Below are positions 8,876 to 17,892 of a stretch of DNA of 64,000 nt, piece after piece (within the stretch, counting starts at the first letter, position 1; each line of letters begins with the position of its first letter). This DNA comes from Hypericibacter adhaerens (GTDB taxonomy: Bacteria > Pseudomonadota > Alphaproteobacteria > Dongiales > Dongiaceae). Location: the NCBI RefSeq assembly GCF_008728835.1, contig NZ_CP042582.1, positions 1,674,001 to 1,738,000 of the forward strand, read 5' to 3'. A program made the translations under genes and the position numbers. The notes under the pieces are model-generated. The model had not been told where the DNA came from and searched no databases. It saw only the letters and a program-made list of their open reading frames with translations.

Positions 8876-10308
8876 GCGGCGACGCCGCAACCGCAGCCGG
8901 TCCTGGCCTCGTCCTTGGCAACGACGGCGGGCGCGCAGCAGGCCTCGACCGGAACGGTCTTGACCGGCGCCGAGCCGCCGCAGCATCCGGATGACGTCAC
9001 CGCACTCTCCTCCTGGGGACTGCCGCAGCAGTGGCCGCTCTCGACGCCATTGTCTTCGCAGATGCCCGTTTCCGGCAAGACGAGCTGCACATCGTCGGCG
9101 GCTGCCCTGTCGCCGGCGAGGGCCGCGGCGACCGAGCGCGCCTGCTCATAGCCCGTCAGCAGCAGGAAGGTCGGGGCACGGCCATAGCTCTTCACACCCA
9201 CGGTGTAGAAGCCGGGCTCGGGATGGCTGAGCTCGCGATGGCCGTGCGGCGGGACCGTGCCGCAGGAATGGAGGTTGGGATCGATCAGCGGGCCCAGCGC
9301 CTTCGCACCCTCGAGCCAGGGATCGAGCTCGAGCCGCAGCTCGCGCGTCATGGCGAGGTCGGGGCGCTGGCCGGTCGCGACCACGATCCGGTCGACGGGG
9401 CCGAGGCTTCTCGATCCCTGCGCCGTGTCTCCATCGAGCCACAGACCCTGACCGTCTTCGCGCACGCGGATCGCGACGAAGCCCGCGGTCAGCGCGATGG
9501 CGCCGCGCTCGACGGCTTCCTTGAGCTGCCAGCCCAGCGCACCGCGGGCCGGGATCTGATCGGCATCGCCCCCGCCATAGACGCGCGCGAGGTTCGTGCC
9601 GCGCACCGCCCAATGCGCCCGCGTGTCGGGCGCATCCTGGCGTAGGCGGATCAGGTCGAGCAGCACATTAGCGGCCGAATAGCCCGCACCGATGACCAGC
9701 GTGCGCCGCCCGGCATAGAGCGCGCGGTCCTGTCCCAGCAGGTCCGGCATGCCGTAGGCGATGCGGTCCGCATGCTCGGCCTCGCCCTCGGCCGGCAGGC
9801 CCGACGCGCCGATGGGGTTGGGCTGGTTCCAGGTGCCCGACGCATCGATCACGGCGCGCGCCAGATCCTGCCGGCGCGAGCCGTCCCGGCGCCGGATCGT
9901 GATCTCGAAGGGACGGTCCTCGCGCCCGCGGCTCGTCACCTTGTCGAGACCCTGGCGGGCGATGGCCAGCACGCGGGCGCCGGTCTCGATGGCGGGCGCC
10001 AGCTCCGGCGTGCGGGCGAGGGGAACGAGGTAGAGATCGCAGAGCTCGTCGCCGGTCGGCAGCGCCTCGGCGGGCGGCGCCTGCCAGCCATGGCGCGCGA
10101 GGATCCGCCGCGCGGCGGCATCGATATTGTGCCGCCAGGGCGTGAAGATGCGCACATGGCCCCAATCGCGAAGATTGGCGCCGACCGTTGTGCCGGCCTC
10201 GTAGACCCGGACCGGGAGGCCGCGCTCGATCAGATGGGCGGCGGCCGCGAGCCCGATCGGCCCGGCGCCGATCACGGCGATCGGCAGTGTCTTTATGTCG
10301 GCGGCCAT
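8872..10308 (-). CDS. FAD/NAD(P)-dependent oxidoreductase (ArsO/CzcO-like) with cysteine-rich tail
   Basis: This 478-residue flavoprotein has an N-terminal FAD Rossmann motif (VIGAGPIGLAAAAHLIERG, from about residue 13) and a second nucleotide-binding motif (TLVIGAGYSAANVLL, around 200). That arrangement fits flavin monooxygenases and the ArsO-like proteins found in ars operons. The last 65 or so residues form an unusual low-complexity tail with nine cysteines, including three vicinal Cys-Cys pairs (HCCGS, GCCGG, ACCAP) and a final GCGCG. Vicinal cysteines are typical arsenite ligands, so the tail may bind As(III); this is inference. The gene is translationally coupled to the MFS gene and lies 59 bp downstream of arsR. 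Confidence 0.85.
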   Translation of the reverse strand: MAADIKTLPIAVIGAGPIGLAAAAHLIERGLPVRVYEAGTTVGANLRDWGHVRIFTPWRHNIDAAARRILARHGWQAPPAEALPTGDELCDLYLVPLARTPELAPAIETGARVLAIARQGLDKVTSRGREDRPFEITIRRRDGSRRQDLARAVIDASGTWNQPNPIGASGLPAEGEAEHADRIAYGMPDLLGQDRALYAGRRTLVIGAGYSAANVLLDLIRLRQDAPDTRAHWAVRGTNLARVYGGGDADQIPARGALGWQLKEAVERGAIALTAGFVAIRVREDGQGLWLDGDTAQGSRSLGPVDRIVVATGQRPDLAMTRELRLELDPWLEGAKALGPLIDPNLHSCGTVPPHGHRELSHPEPGFYTVGVKSYGRAPTFLLLTGYEQARSVAAALAGDRAAADDVQLVLPETGICEDNGVESGHCCGSPQEESAVTSSGCCGGSAPVKTVPVEACCAPAVVAKDEARTGCGCGVAA

Positions 10309-10367
10309 GATTTACTCCTTCGCTAGTTCCAGAACCATGGAATAAGTGGTCAAAAACAAGCCGCCCG

Positions 10368-10682
10368 TCAGGCGGCGGCGCTGCCGCTCGCGGCGGGAGC
10401 GTCGGCGCAGCATTCGTCGGCGAGAAATCCCAGAAGATCGCCCATGGCCTCGTAGTTGGCGCGGCAGATCAGGGTCGTCGCCTGGCGCTCCTGCGTGACG
10501 AGTCCGGTCAGGATCAGCCGGTGGAGATGATGCGAGAGCGTCGAGGCGGCGATTCCGAGCTTCTCCTGCAGCCGGCCGACGGGAAGGCCGCCGTCGCCCG
10601 CCCGCACCAGCGTGCGATAGACCTTGAGCCGCGTCGGGTTTCCGAGCGCCTCGAGCTGCTTTGCCGCTTTTTCGAGTTTCAT
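10368..10682 (-). CDS. arsR: ArsR-family arsenic-responsive repressor (first)
   Basis: This 104-residue winged-helix repressor has a SmtB/ArsR core (LEALGNPTRLKVYRTLVRAG, recognition region IAASTLSHHLHRLILTGLV). The classic helix-3 CxC arsenic site is absent. Instead a vicinal Cys-Cys pair lies near the C-terminus (ADECCADAP), like the alternative C-terminal arsenite site described for some ArsR proteins. It follows acr3 with a 66-bp gap containing a perfect palindrome, and precedes the flavoprotein gene. It probably represses its own downstream part of the operon and is released by As(III). Confidence 0.92.
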   Translation of the reverse strand: MKLEKAAKQLEALGNPTRLKVYRTLVRAGDGGLPVGRLQEKLGIAASTLSHHLHRLILTGLVTQERQATTLICRANYEAMGDLLGFLADECCADAPAASGSAAA

Positions 10683-10721
10683 GGAAATAAGATGACCGCC
10701 GGCGGAGCAGGGGTCAAGCGC

Positions 10722-10743
10722 TATTTCGACGAGAATCGAAATA
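10722..10743 (-). promoter_or_regulatory. Palindrome upstream of arsR, candidate ArsR operator
   Basis: A perfect 8-bp inverted repeat (TATTTCGA, 6-bp spacer CGAGAA, TCGAAATA) lies about 40 bp before the arsR start in the acr3-arsR gap. It is AT-rich compared with its surroundings, which fits an operator better than a terminator. Assignment to ArsR is inference. Confidence 0.55.
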
Positions 10744-10748
10744 AAGAT

Positions 10749-11804
10749 TCAGCGCTCGAGGCCGGGTGCCAGTTCCGGCTTCCCCGCGCGCCGCTCGTAC
10801 CAGGGACGGCTGGCATTGACGATGCGCACGACCGACAGCATCACCGGCACCTCGATCAGCACCCCGACCACGGTGGCCAGTGCCGCACCCGAATTGAAGC
10901 CGAACAGGCTGATGGCGGCGGCGACGGCGAGCTCGAAGAAATTGCTGGCGCCGATCAACGCCGAGGGGCCGGCGACGCAATGCTGCTCGCCGGCGAGCCG
11001 ATTGAGCAGATAGGCGATGCCGGCATTGGCATAGACCTGGATCAGGATCGGGACCGCCAGCAACGCGATCACCAGGGGCTGGGCCAGGATCTGCTCGCCC
11101 TGGAAGCCGAACAGCAGAACCAGCGTCGCGAGCAGCGCGCAGAGCGACAGGGGCTGGAGCCGTCGCAGAACGGCGGGCAGTGCGTCGGCACCTTTGTGTA
11201 TCAGATGGCGGCGAAGAATCTGGGCCGCCGCCACGGGGACCACGATGTAGAGCAGGACCGAGAGCACGAGCGTGTTCCAGGGCACCGTGATGGCGGAGAG
11301 CCCCAGCAGCAGCCCCACGATCGGCGCGAAGGCGACGATCATGATGCTGTCGTTGAGCGCCACCTGGGTCAGCGTGAAATGCGGCTCGCCCCGGGTCAGG
11401 TTCGACCAGACGAAGACCATGGCGGTGCAGGGTGCGGCCGCCAGGATGATCAATCCCGCGATGTAGGAATCGATCTGGTCGGCCGGCAGGTAGCCGCGGG
11501 ACAGATGGCCGATGAAGAGCCAGGCGAGAGCCGCCATGGTGAAGGGCTTGACGGCCCAGTTGACGAAGAGTGTGACGCCGATACCGCGCCAATGCGCCGC
11601 GACGCCGCCGAGCGCCGCGAAATCGATGCGCATCAGCATGGGCACGATCATCAGCCAGATCAGGACCGCGACCGGAAGATTGACCTTGGCGAGCTCGAGC
11701 GCGCCGATCGCCTGGAAGAATCCGGGCATGAGATGGCCGAGCACGATGCCGGCCAGGATGCAGAGGGCGACCCAGAGCGTCAGATAGCGTTCGAAGAGCG
11801 ACAT
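10749..11804 (-). CDS. acr3: Arsenite efflux transporter, Acr3 family
   Basis: This 351-residue inner-membrane protein has about ten transmembrane helices and exports arsenite. It carries Acr3 signatures, notably the conserved cysteine in APCTAMVFVWSNLTRG (helix 4-5 region, about residue 140) and the following LNDSIMI segment. Length and composition match bacterial Acr3 rather than E. coli ArsB. It lies downstream of arsC (61 bp) in the same transcript, so arsenate reduction and arsenite export are coupled. Confidence 0.95.
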   Translation of the reverse strand: MSLFERYLTLWVALCILAGIVLGHLMPGFFQAIGALELAKVNLPVAVLIWLMIVPMLMRIDFAALGGVAAHWRGIGVTLFVNWAVKPFTMAALAWLFIGHLSRGYLPADQIDSYIAGLIILAAAPCTAMVFVWSNLTRGEPHFTLTQVALNDSIMIVAFAPIVGLLLGLSAITVPWNTLVLSVLLYIVVPVAAAQILRRHLIHKGADALPAVLRRLQPLSLCALLATLVLLFGFQGEQILAQPLVIALLAVPILIQVYANAGIAYLLNRLAGEQHCVAGPSALIGASNFFELAVAAAISLFGFNSGAALATVVGVLIEVPVMLSVVRIVNASRPWYERRAGKPELAPGLER

Positions 11805-11865
11805 GTACGGGAGCGATCCGTTGGCAACCGAAGCGGAAGGAGGGAAGCGGCGCGAGCCCGCCGGC

Positions 11866-12375
11866 TCAGGCGGATTCCGGCAGCTTGCGGCCGATCTCGT
11901 CGATCCGCTTCTGCAGGCTGAGCTTGTCGAGCGATTTCAGCGGCAGGTTGGCAAAGATGCCGATCCGGTTGTTCAGCAGGCGGTAGGTCTCGGCGAAGGC
12001 GAGGTGCTGCTCGGCGGGACTGCCCTCGACCGCGGCCGGATCGGGCAAACCCCAATGGGCGGTCATCGGCTGGCCCGGCCAGACCGGGCAGACCTCGCCG
12101 GCCGCGTCGTCGCAGACCGTGAAGACGAAATCGAGCGGCGGCGCGCCCCAGCCCGCGAACTCGTCCCAGCTCTTGGAACGCAGGTTCTTCGTCGGATAGC
12201 CCAGCTTGGCCAGCAGCTCGAGGGCGAGGGGATGAACCGCGCCTTTGGGATGGCTCCCCGCGCTGAAGGCCTGGAAGCGGCCGGCGCCGAGGCGGTTGAG
12301 GATGGATTCGGCGAGGATGCTGCGCGCCGAATTGCCGGTGCAGAGAAAGAGGACGTTGAAGATCCGTTCAGGCAC
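11866..12375 (-). CDS. arsC: Arsenate reductase, low-molecular-weight phosphatase type
   Basis: This 169-residue enzyme reduces arsenate to arsenite. The phosphatase-like P-loop CTGNSARS (CX5R; Cys at about residue 12) and the downstream cysteines (VCDDAAGEVC, about residues 88-97) match the ArsC family related to low-molecular-weight protein phosphatases, which uses thioredoxin or glutaredoxin. The start ATG overlaps the end of the upstream arsR by 8 bp, so the two are translationally coupled. Confidence 0.95.
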   Translation of the reverse strand: MPERIFNVLFLCTGNSARSILAESILNRLGAGRFQAFSAGSHPKGAVHPLALELLAKLGYPTKNLRSKSWDEFAGWGAPPLDFVFTVCDDAAGEVCPVWPGQPMTAHWGLPDPAAVEGSPAEQHLAFAETYRLLNNRIGIFANLPLKSLDKLSLQKRIDEIGRKLPESA

Positions 12376-12739
12376 AGGAAGCCTCCGGGGGACAGCCGCA
12401 AAATTGGAGCAGGGGTTCGAGAAGGGGCGCGCAGATCTCCGGCCTTCCGCCGCAGCAGTCGCGGGTGAGGAACCGGACCAGGCTTTGGAACCCGTCGAGG
12501 TCCGCGCGGTAGATCACCGTCCGGCCCTGGCGTTCCGCTCGGGCGAGGCCTGCCCGCACCAGGATCGCGAGATGCGAGGACATGGTGTTGTGCCGGGCGC
12601 CGCAAGCGGCCGCGATCCCGCCCGCCGGAATGCCGTCGGGGTGAGCCCGGACCAGCGCCCGGAACACGTTCATGCGCGTGCCTTGCGCCAGGGCGCTCAG
12701 GGCCTCGATCGCTTTCGATTCGTCTATATTCGTCGACAT
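12368..12739 (-). CDS. arsR: ArsR-family arsenic-responsive repressor (operon leader)
   Basis: This 123-residue ArsR/SmtB-type repressor is the first gene of the ars operon. The winged-helix segment runs through ALSALAQGTRMNVFRALVRA and ARHNTMSSHLAILVRAGLA. No helix-3 CxC pair is visible. The C-terminus carries DCCGGRPEIC and a final CGC segment, giving seven cysteines in about 35 residues. The ATG was chosen because a longer frame would read through the palindromic operator, which overlaps this ATG. Confidence 0.92.
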   Translation of the reverse strand: MSTNIDESKAIEALSALAQGTRMNVFRALVRAHPDGIPAGGIAAACGARHNTMSSHLAILVRAGLARAERQGRTVIYRADLDGFQSLVRFLTRDCCGGRPEICAPLLEPLLQFCGCPPEASCA

Positions 12740-12749
12740 ATCGACAAAT
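12728..12749 (-). promoter_or_regulatory. Candidate ArsR operator overlapping the arsR start codon
   Basis: An inverted repeat with arms ATTCGTCGA and TCGACAAAT (8 of 9 pairs) and a 4-bp centre includes the ATG of the first arsR gene at 12737-12739. Binding here would block both transcription and start-codon access. Its position at the head of the operon supports an autoregulatory operator. Confidence 0.6.
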
Positions 12750-12812
12750 TGGCTTAATCGAGTTGCCAAGGCAAGCGGCTTTTGGGAGAACCGCCGTTGA
12801 GGTCGAAAAACC

Positions 12813-14816
12813 TCAGCCCGCGAAATAGTTGGATAGACGCCGCGACGCCTTGGCCTGCCAGCCGTCGCCGGTATCGAGGAATCCATCCCAGCGGGGGTCG
12901 TCCTTGCTGCCCGGCTTGACCTTCTTCTTCTTTGCGTCCGCCGTCAGCTCGGCCTCGCTCGCCCGGAACCGGTAATGGTCATAGACGTCGAGCACGTGGG
13001 CCGCGTAGGCGAGCGCCAGGGGCTGGTGCCCGCTGACGATCACCAGGTTCTCATCGTTCGAATAGGACGCCTTGTAGCCCTGGTTATGGCTGCCGAAAGC
13101 GACGACGCAGTTCTGGGGATCCAGCGGATCGATCACCAGGATCTTGTCGTGAATGATGGCGCGGCCGACCGTGAGCGTCTCATCGAACTCGAAATCGCCG
13201 AGCGGGCGGCCGATCTCCTTGTCGGTGAGTGCTGTGGCGCGGATCACCGAAACGCCCTTCTGCCTGAAGACATGCGGCGACCAGGCGGGCAGCTTCTTGC
13301 CGGATTCGGTGGTGCTGGCGGGAACGAAGCCCCACATCGCCTGGGTATCCGAGATCACGCCGATGACATCGAGCGACGTGTCCTTCAAACCAAGCTGAAC
13401 GGCTTCGGAGACGATCGAATTGAGTCCGCCCCGGGAGGGCATGAAGACGAGGAAGAAGATCGCGCGCCGCGCCTTGCGCATCAGGGAGAACAGCCGGTCC
13501 ATATCCGGCGGCGGCGGCGATGGGGTCTTCGCCGATTTCGCCGGCGGCTGCGATTTGCCGGGCATGTTGGGCGAGAACCAGGATTCCATGACGGTACCGC
13601 CTTGCAGCGTGACCGTGACCGGCGTGCGATCGGCGGTCTTGAGCGGGTCGCCCTGATCGGCGCCCTTGGCCTTGGCGCTGAGAGGCTTGGGCAGCTTCTG
13701 CTTGTCGTCATGGAGGCGCCGCCAATAGGCGAGGAACGCCGCCGCGATCCCGTCGTCGTCGATCCGGATGCAGTTGTTGCTCTGGCCGGCGATGCCGGAC
13801 CAGGTCCAGTTGGTGGAACCGGTCAGCACGGAGCGGGCCTTGCCGGCATCGTCGACATAAACGACGAACTTGTTGTGCCCGATATGGCCCGATCCGTTGA
13901 ACATGCGGTCCTGCATCTTGAACCTGGTGCCGGTCTTGCGCGCGAGCGCGCGCAAGAGCTTGCGGGCCGGGGCATTGCGCGTGTCGTAGAGGGTCGGATT
14001 CTTGCCCGTCTTGACGCTCTGGTCCGGGCCGCTCCCGGCATCCGACAGGATGAGATCGAGGCGCTCGGCATTGGCCTTGAGGAGGTTGACCAGCTCCTCG
14101 TCCTCCAGCTCGTAGAGGGCGGCATGAAACCGCCCCTTGAGCTGCGCGAAGAAATCCCGCATCAGCGGGATCACGTCGCCGGCCAGATAGTTGCGCAGCC
14201 AGTCGTTGGGCGCGCGCAGATGGCCTTCGAGCTCGCCGGGCACGATCTTGCCGTCCTCCTTGAGGACGCGAAGCAGGAATTGAGTCGAGAGAATGCCGTT
14301 CGTGAAGGTGGAGGTGAAAGGCGGCCGCACGCGGGTGACGTCGATGATGTTGCTGAGCTTCGGTGCGGTCAGGTAACCCAGCGGGATCGGCGTCCCCTCA
14401 TAGCGGTTGGGCACGGTCTTGTGGGTCTCGGGATCGAAATGGCTCTCGGGAATGACGATCACCGGATCGAGTCCGGGCTTCATCTTGCCCACGGCACGGA
14501 CCGAGTAGCGCACCCGCGCCTGGTCGGGGCGGCGCTGGGCCTTGTCGCGCTTCTTGCGCAGCGTCAGGTCCCGCCAGGTGAATTTCTGCACCGGCCAGAC
14601 CGTGGTGTTCTGGGGCTGCCAGTCGGGATTGCGCTGCCCCTTGAAGGCGACATAAGAGGCGAGCGGCCGCTCCTCGACGACCTTGTCGGCGGCATCGAGA
14701 TATTGGCGCAGGATGTGAAAGCCGAGGCAGCCGGGAATCGACCCGCCATCGATGCTCCAGGCAAGGAAGGCGATTTCGTTGTTCGCGAAGGCGCGGACAT
14801 TCGTGATCGCGGCCAT
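12813..14816 (-). CDS. Phospholipase D-like protein with two HKD motifs
   Basis: This 667-residue protein has two HxK motifs of the phospholipase D superfamily: HIGHNKFVVYVDD followed by GSTNW (middle of the protein), and IIHDKILVIDP followed by GSHNQ (C-terminal third). The pairing suggests an active phosphodiesterase or transphosphatidylase. The N-terminal ~100 residues look like an immunoglobulin/FN3-like domain and there is no signal peptide. An ATG 27 bases upstream is possible, but the start at 14816 has a strong GGGGGGA ribosome-binding site 6-8 bases before it. The substrate is unknown. Confidence 0.85.
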   Translation of the reverse strand: MAAITNVRAFANNEIAFLAWSIDGGSIPGCLGFHILRQYLDAADKVVEERPLASYVAFKGQRNPDWQPQNTTVWPVQKFTWRDLTLRKKRDKAQRRPDQARVRYSVRAVGKMKPGLDPVIVIPESHFDPETHKTVPNRYEGTPIPLGYLTAPKLSNIIDVTRVRPPFTSTFTNGILSTQFLLRVLKEDGKIVPGELEGHLRAPNDWLRNYLAGDVIPLMRDFFAQLKGRFHAALYELEDEELVNLLKANAERLDLILSDAGSGPDQSVKTGKNPTLYDTRNAPARKLLRALARKTGTRFKMQDRMFNGSGHIGHNKFVVYVDDAGKARSVLTGSTNWTWSGIAGQSNNCIRIDDDGIAAAFLAYWRRLHDDKQKLPKPLSAKAKGADQGDPLKTADRTPVTVTLQGGTVMESWFSPNMPGKSQPPAKSAKTPSPPPPDMDRLFSLMRKARRAIFFLVFMPSRGGLNSIVSEAVQLGLKDTSLDVIGVISDTQAMWGFVPASTTESGKKLPAWSPHVFRQKGVSVIRATALTDKEIGRPLGDFEFDETLTVGRAIIHDKILVIDPLDPQNCVVAFGSHNQGYKASYSNDENLVIVSGHQPLALAYAAHVLDVYDHYRFRASEAELTADAKKKKVKPGSKDDPRWDGFLDTGDGWQAKASRRLSNYFAG

Positions 14817-15499
14817 GACGGTTCCCCCCATGCAAGGCGTCACCGGCAGGCGAGGCTGCTCGATTTCCGGTCCGGAGAATTCTGACGATCGCCGCTGCCT
14901 GCCGTGATGCCGTCAATCTGGAACAAGGTCTGGCTCCGGACGCGAATTCATTATCGCGCCGTTTCGTGAAAACCAGAAGACATGAGGGGTCGCGCGGCGG
15001 AGAGGTTGTGCAACGGGAGGTAGAGGCGGTCATTGGGCCGCCAATCAATCTGGCCGATCGCGGAAGCTGGACATGAGGTCTGAAGGCCCGGAAGGGCTGG
15101 ATCGGCCGGTGAGACGAGGTTCAGAAACGCTCTGTGAACGTCTCGCTGTCTGAAAATCCATGAAGACGTTCGGATCATTGCAGGGAAATCAGACGGCACG
15201 GGCTACTGGCCTTGATGTTCGGATGCGAACTTCTCTGGACTGTTTACGAAAATAGGTAAAGAGTCTGACCTGTCCCGCCGACTGCGGCGGGACGCCGGTG
15301 CGCAAAGGCGCATCGGATGGCGGCCGCCGGTGCGAAAGGCCCGATCGCGCGACGGCGAGGTTTTGAGGGTTGAACCGCTGAGATTCGTCGCGGTCGGCTG
15401 CGGCTTTCCGGGCTTCGCGTCCAGAATCGAGCGAACGCCCCGTCGGGGAAGATGTGCGCATCGCCGAAGCGGTGAGTCTCGCTCGAGGGCCGTGATGCC
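14817..15499. other. Long gene-free stretch between divergent genes
   Basis: About 680 bp separate the phospholipase D-like gene (reverse) from the small membrane protein gene (forward). I see no convincing gene. The region holds a perfect GC hairpin at 15272-15293 and otherwise unremarkable sequence that presumably carries both promoters. Confidence 0.6.
15272..15293. repeat. Perfect GC-rich hairpin
   Basis: GTCCCGCCG and CGGCGGGAC form a 9-bp perfect stem around an ACTG loop. No T-run follows, so it is not a standard intrinsic terminator. It may be a dispersed palindromic element. Confidence 0.6.
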
Positions 15500-15820
15500 A
15501 TGAGCCGGGCGCTGAACGACATCGATGCGGCCATCGCCCGCCTGCCCGGCGGCGACAGCGAGAAGTCGCGATTGCGGGAACGGGCACGCCGCTATCACCG
15601 CGCCTGCGGCTGCGCGCTGGGCGGTGCGTTTCTGAGCGCGGCTCTTCCTGTGTCCGCGGCCTGTCTTCTCCTGGCCGAGCCCTTTCGCTGGAGCCTGATC
15701 CCGATCTGTCTCGCCGGTATATTCGGCGCAGGCGTCCTGGGCAAGGCCGTCGGCGTCGGCTGGGCAAAGGCGAGGCTCGCATGGCTGCGTCGCTCGCTCG
15801 CGAGACGAACCGCGATCTGA
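15500..15820 (+). CDS. Small two-helix membrane protein
   Basis: This 106-residue protein of unknown family begins with a charged amphipathic segment (SEKSRLRERARRYHRACG). Two hydrophobic helices follow, around residues 39-58 (GGAFLSAALPVSAACLLLAE) and 65-88 (SLIPICLAGIFGAGVLG), and the C-terminus is arginine-rich. It is 12 bp upstream of the phosphoesterase gene and likely in the same transcript, so it may be a membrane partner of that protein. This is inferred from context. Confidence 0.7.
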   Translation: MSRALNDIDAAIARLPGGDSEKSRLRERARRYHRACGCALGGAFLSAALPVSAACLLLAEPFRWSLIPICLAGIFGAGVLGKAVGVGWAKARLAWLRRSLARRTAI

Positions 15821-15832
15821 AGGGGGATCGTC

Positions 15833-17881
15833 ATGTCGACCTGCACGAAATGGGTGACCCAGGCGGTCATCACCTGCAAGAACTGGTCGTCGAAGACCTC
15901 GTATGAATGCACGCAATGGGCCGACGAAGGCTCGAACCAGTGCTCGCAATGGGCCGACGAGGGTTCCGACCAATGCACCTCCTGGGAGGAGTGCCACTGG
16001 TACACGCCCTGGAACTGCATCGCCGGCTTCTTCTGCCGCGCCTGGTACTGGGTCGCGAAGTGGGTCTGCAAGGCCTGGTATTGGGTCGCCAAGTGGGTCT
16101 GCAAGGCTTTCGCCTGGGTGGTCGAGAAGGTCTGCGTGCTGTTCGGCTGGATCTTCCAGCTGGTCTGCGTCGCCTGGGACACGCTGCGCTGCGCGCTGCT
16201 GAATTTCTGGCACTGGCTCGAATCTCTGTTCGGCCGCGGCGGGGACCGGAAGCCACCCGCGGTCGATCATGTATTCGTGCTCATGCTCGAGAACCGCTCC
16301 TTCGATCACATGCTGGGCTTCAGCAACCTCACGGGCGTGGACATTCAGGGCAATCCCGTTACCGCCGACGGCGTCGCCCTCAACGTCAACACCAATCCCG
16401 ATCCCACCACCAGCACCGACGTGTCGGTCGCTTTCCCCGCCGATTTCCAGCTCTCCGGGATCGACAAGGGGCCCGGCCACGAATTCGAGAATGTCGTGAC
16501 GCAGCTCTGCGGCGGCGGCGTGACCTATACGGCCGGCGCGGCCTATCCGCCCATCACCAACCTGGGCTTCATCGCCGACTATGTCGATGACGGGGCCTCC
16601 CAGCCCACCCGCATCATGAATTGCTTCACCCGCGACCAGCTTCCGATCATGAACAAGCTGGCCGAGGAGTTCGCGGTCTGCGACCGCTGGTTCTCCTCGC
16701 TGCCCGGGCCGACCTTTCCCAACCGCTTCTTCGCCATGGCCGCGACCTCGGGCGGGCTCGACGGCAGCCCGAGCGATCTCGAGACCGTGATCGCCACCGG
16801 CTTCGAGGGCTACCGCTTCGAGAACGGCAACATCTTCGACCAGCTCGACCAGTATTGCCTGCCCTGGCGGATCTATCGCGGCGACGATTTCCCGGCGGCC
16901 TTCCTCCTGAGCGGGATGAACCTGAACGAGCTGCAGGGCCGGCTGACCGGCATCGACGATTTCGAGAGCGAGCTGAACGATGCCGGGTTCGACAAGAAGT
17001 TCGTCTGGATCGAGCCGCGCTACGGCGCCGACGAATTCGACATCACCGGCCCCGGCGACTTCACCTGCGGCAACTCGATGCATCCGCTGGACGACGTCAC
17101 GCGCGGCGAGAAGCTGATCAAGCGGGTCTATGAGGCGATCCGCAACTCGCCGCATTGGGAGAAGAGCCTGCTGATCGTCACCTTCGACGAGCATGGCGGC
17201 TTCTACGACCATGTCACGCCCACGGCCGCGGTGCCGCCCGGCGACACCTTCACGCAAGACTATATCCAGCATCAGTTCCGCTTCGACGTCTATGGCGTGC
17301 GGGTGCCGACGCTGGTGATCTCGCCTTTGATCCCCAAGGGCGTGATCGACAAGACCGAGTACGACCACAGCTCGATCCTGGCGACGGTCGAGCGGCTGTT
17401 CGGCATGGGCAACCTCACCGAGCGCGACAAGGCCGCGAAGGACCTGCGGCCGCTCCTGTCGCTGGCGACGGCCCGCACCGACGCGCCCGCGACCTTGCCG
17501 CCGGTCGCGGTCAATCCGAACCCGCTCGACTGCGAAGACGACGATGACGAGACCGGCGTGATCCTGCGGACGAAGCTGGCGGAGATGAAGCGCGCGCAGG
17601 CCGGGGGCATCTATCGCGACCGGAAGGTGCGGGAGAGCCCCGTCGACCACTCCCAGATCGGGTTCCTGCAGATCGCCCTGCTGCGGGTGCTGCAGGACGC
17701 CGAATATCCCGACCGGCAGCAATGGATCGAGGATTACCGGAAGATCCGCAACAAGCTGGACGCCGCCATCTTCATGAAGGAAGCCAAGCTCAAGCTCCGC
17801 TACGGCGCCGACGTGAAGAAGGAGGCGCGGCTGGAGCGGGAGCGGCAGAAGCCCGCCCTGCGGCAGGGCCGTCGCATGTGA
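15833..17881 (+). CDS. Phospholipase C/acid phosphatase-type phosphoesterase with N-terminal Cys/Trp ladder
   Basis: This 682-residue protein has a phosphoesterase-family domain from about residue 142. The metal-binding and catalytic motifs are [13 protein letters not shown] (about 151-163), a central catalytic region, and [13 protein letters not shown] (about 455), as in non-haemolytic phospholipase C and AcpA-like enzymes. Those enzymes normally have a Tat signal; none is visible here. Instead residues 1-133 hold a Cys- and Trp-rich region in which cysteine recurs every 11 residues (4, 15, 26, 37, 48 and then 68, 79, 90, 101, 112), followed by W or F three residues later. The first half of this ladder is polar; the second half is hydrophobic and could sit in a membrane. 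The true substrate is unknown. Confidence 0.85.
   Translation: MSTCTKWVTQAVITCKNWSSKTSYECTQWADEGSNQCSQWADEGSDQCTSWEECHWYTPWNCIAGFFCRAWYWVAKWVCKAWYWVAKWVCKAFAWVVEKVCVLFGWIFQLVCVAWDTLRCALLNFWHWLESLFGRGGDRKPPAVDHVFVLMLENRSFDHMLGFSNLTGVDIQGNPVTADGVALNVNTNPDPTTSTDVSVAFPADFQLSGIDKGPGHEFENVVTQLCGGGVTYTAGAAYPPITNLGFIADYVDDGASQPTRIMNCFTRDQLPIMNKLAEEFAVCDRWFSSLPGPTFPNRFFAMAATSGGLDGSPSDLETVIATGFEGYRFENGNIFDQLDQYCLPWRIYRGDDFPAAFLLSGMNLNELQGRLTGIDDFESELNDAGFDKKFVWIEPRYGADEFDITGPGDFTCGNSMHPLDDVTRGEKLIKRVYEAIRNSPHWEKSLLIVTFDEHGGFYDHVTPTAAVPPGDTFTQDYIQHQFRFDVYGVRVPTLVISPLIPKGVIDKTEYDHSSILATVERLFGMGNLTERDKAAKDLRPLLSLATARTDAPATLPPVAVNPNPLDCEDDDDETGVILRTKLAEMKRAQAGGIYRDRKVRESPVDHSQIGFLQIALLRVLQDAEYPDRQQWIEDYRKIRNKLDAAIFMKEAKLKLRYGADVKKEARLERERQKPALRQGRRM
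15842..16177 (+). repeat. 33-bp (11-residue) CxxW coding repeat
   Basis: Five copies of a CxxW-x7 unit occupy residues 4-58 of the phosphoesterase. Five more hydrophobic copies (CxxW or CxxF) occupy 68-122, with a phase slip between the two blocks. Neighbouring units [11 protein letters not shown] and [11 protein letters not shown] are nearly identical, which suggests tandem duplication. Confidence 0.85.
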
Positions 17882-17892
17882 CGAGGCAGAAA

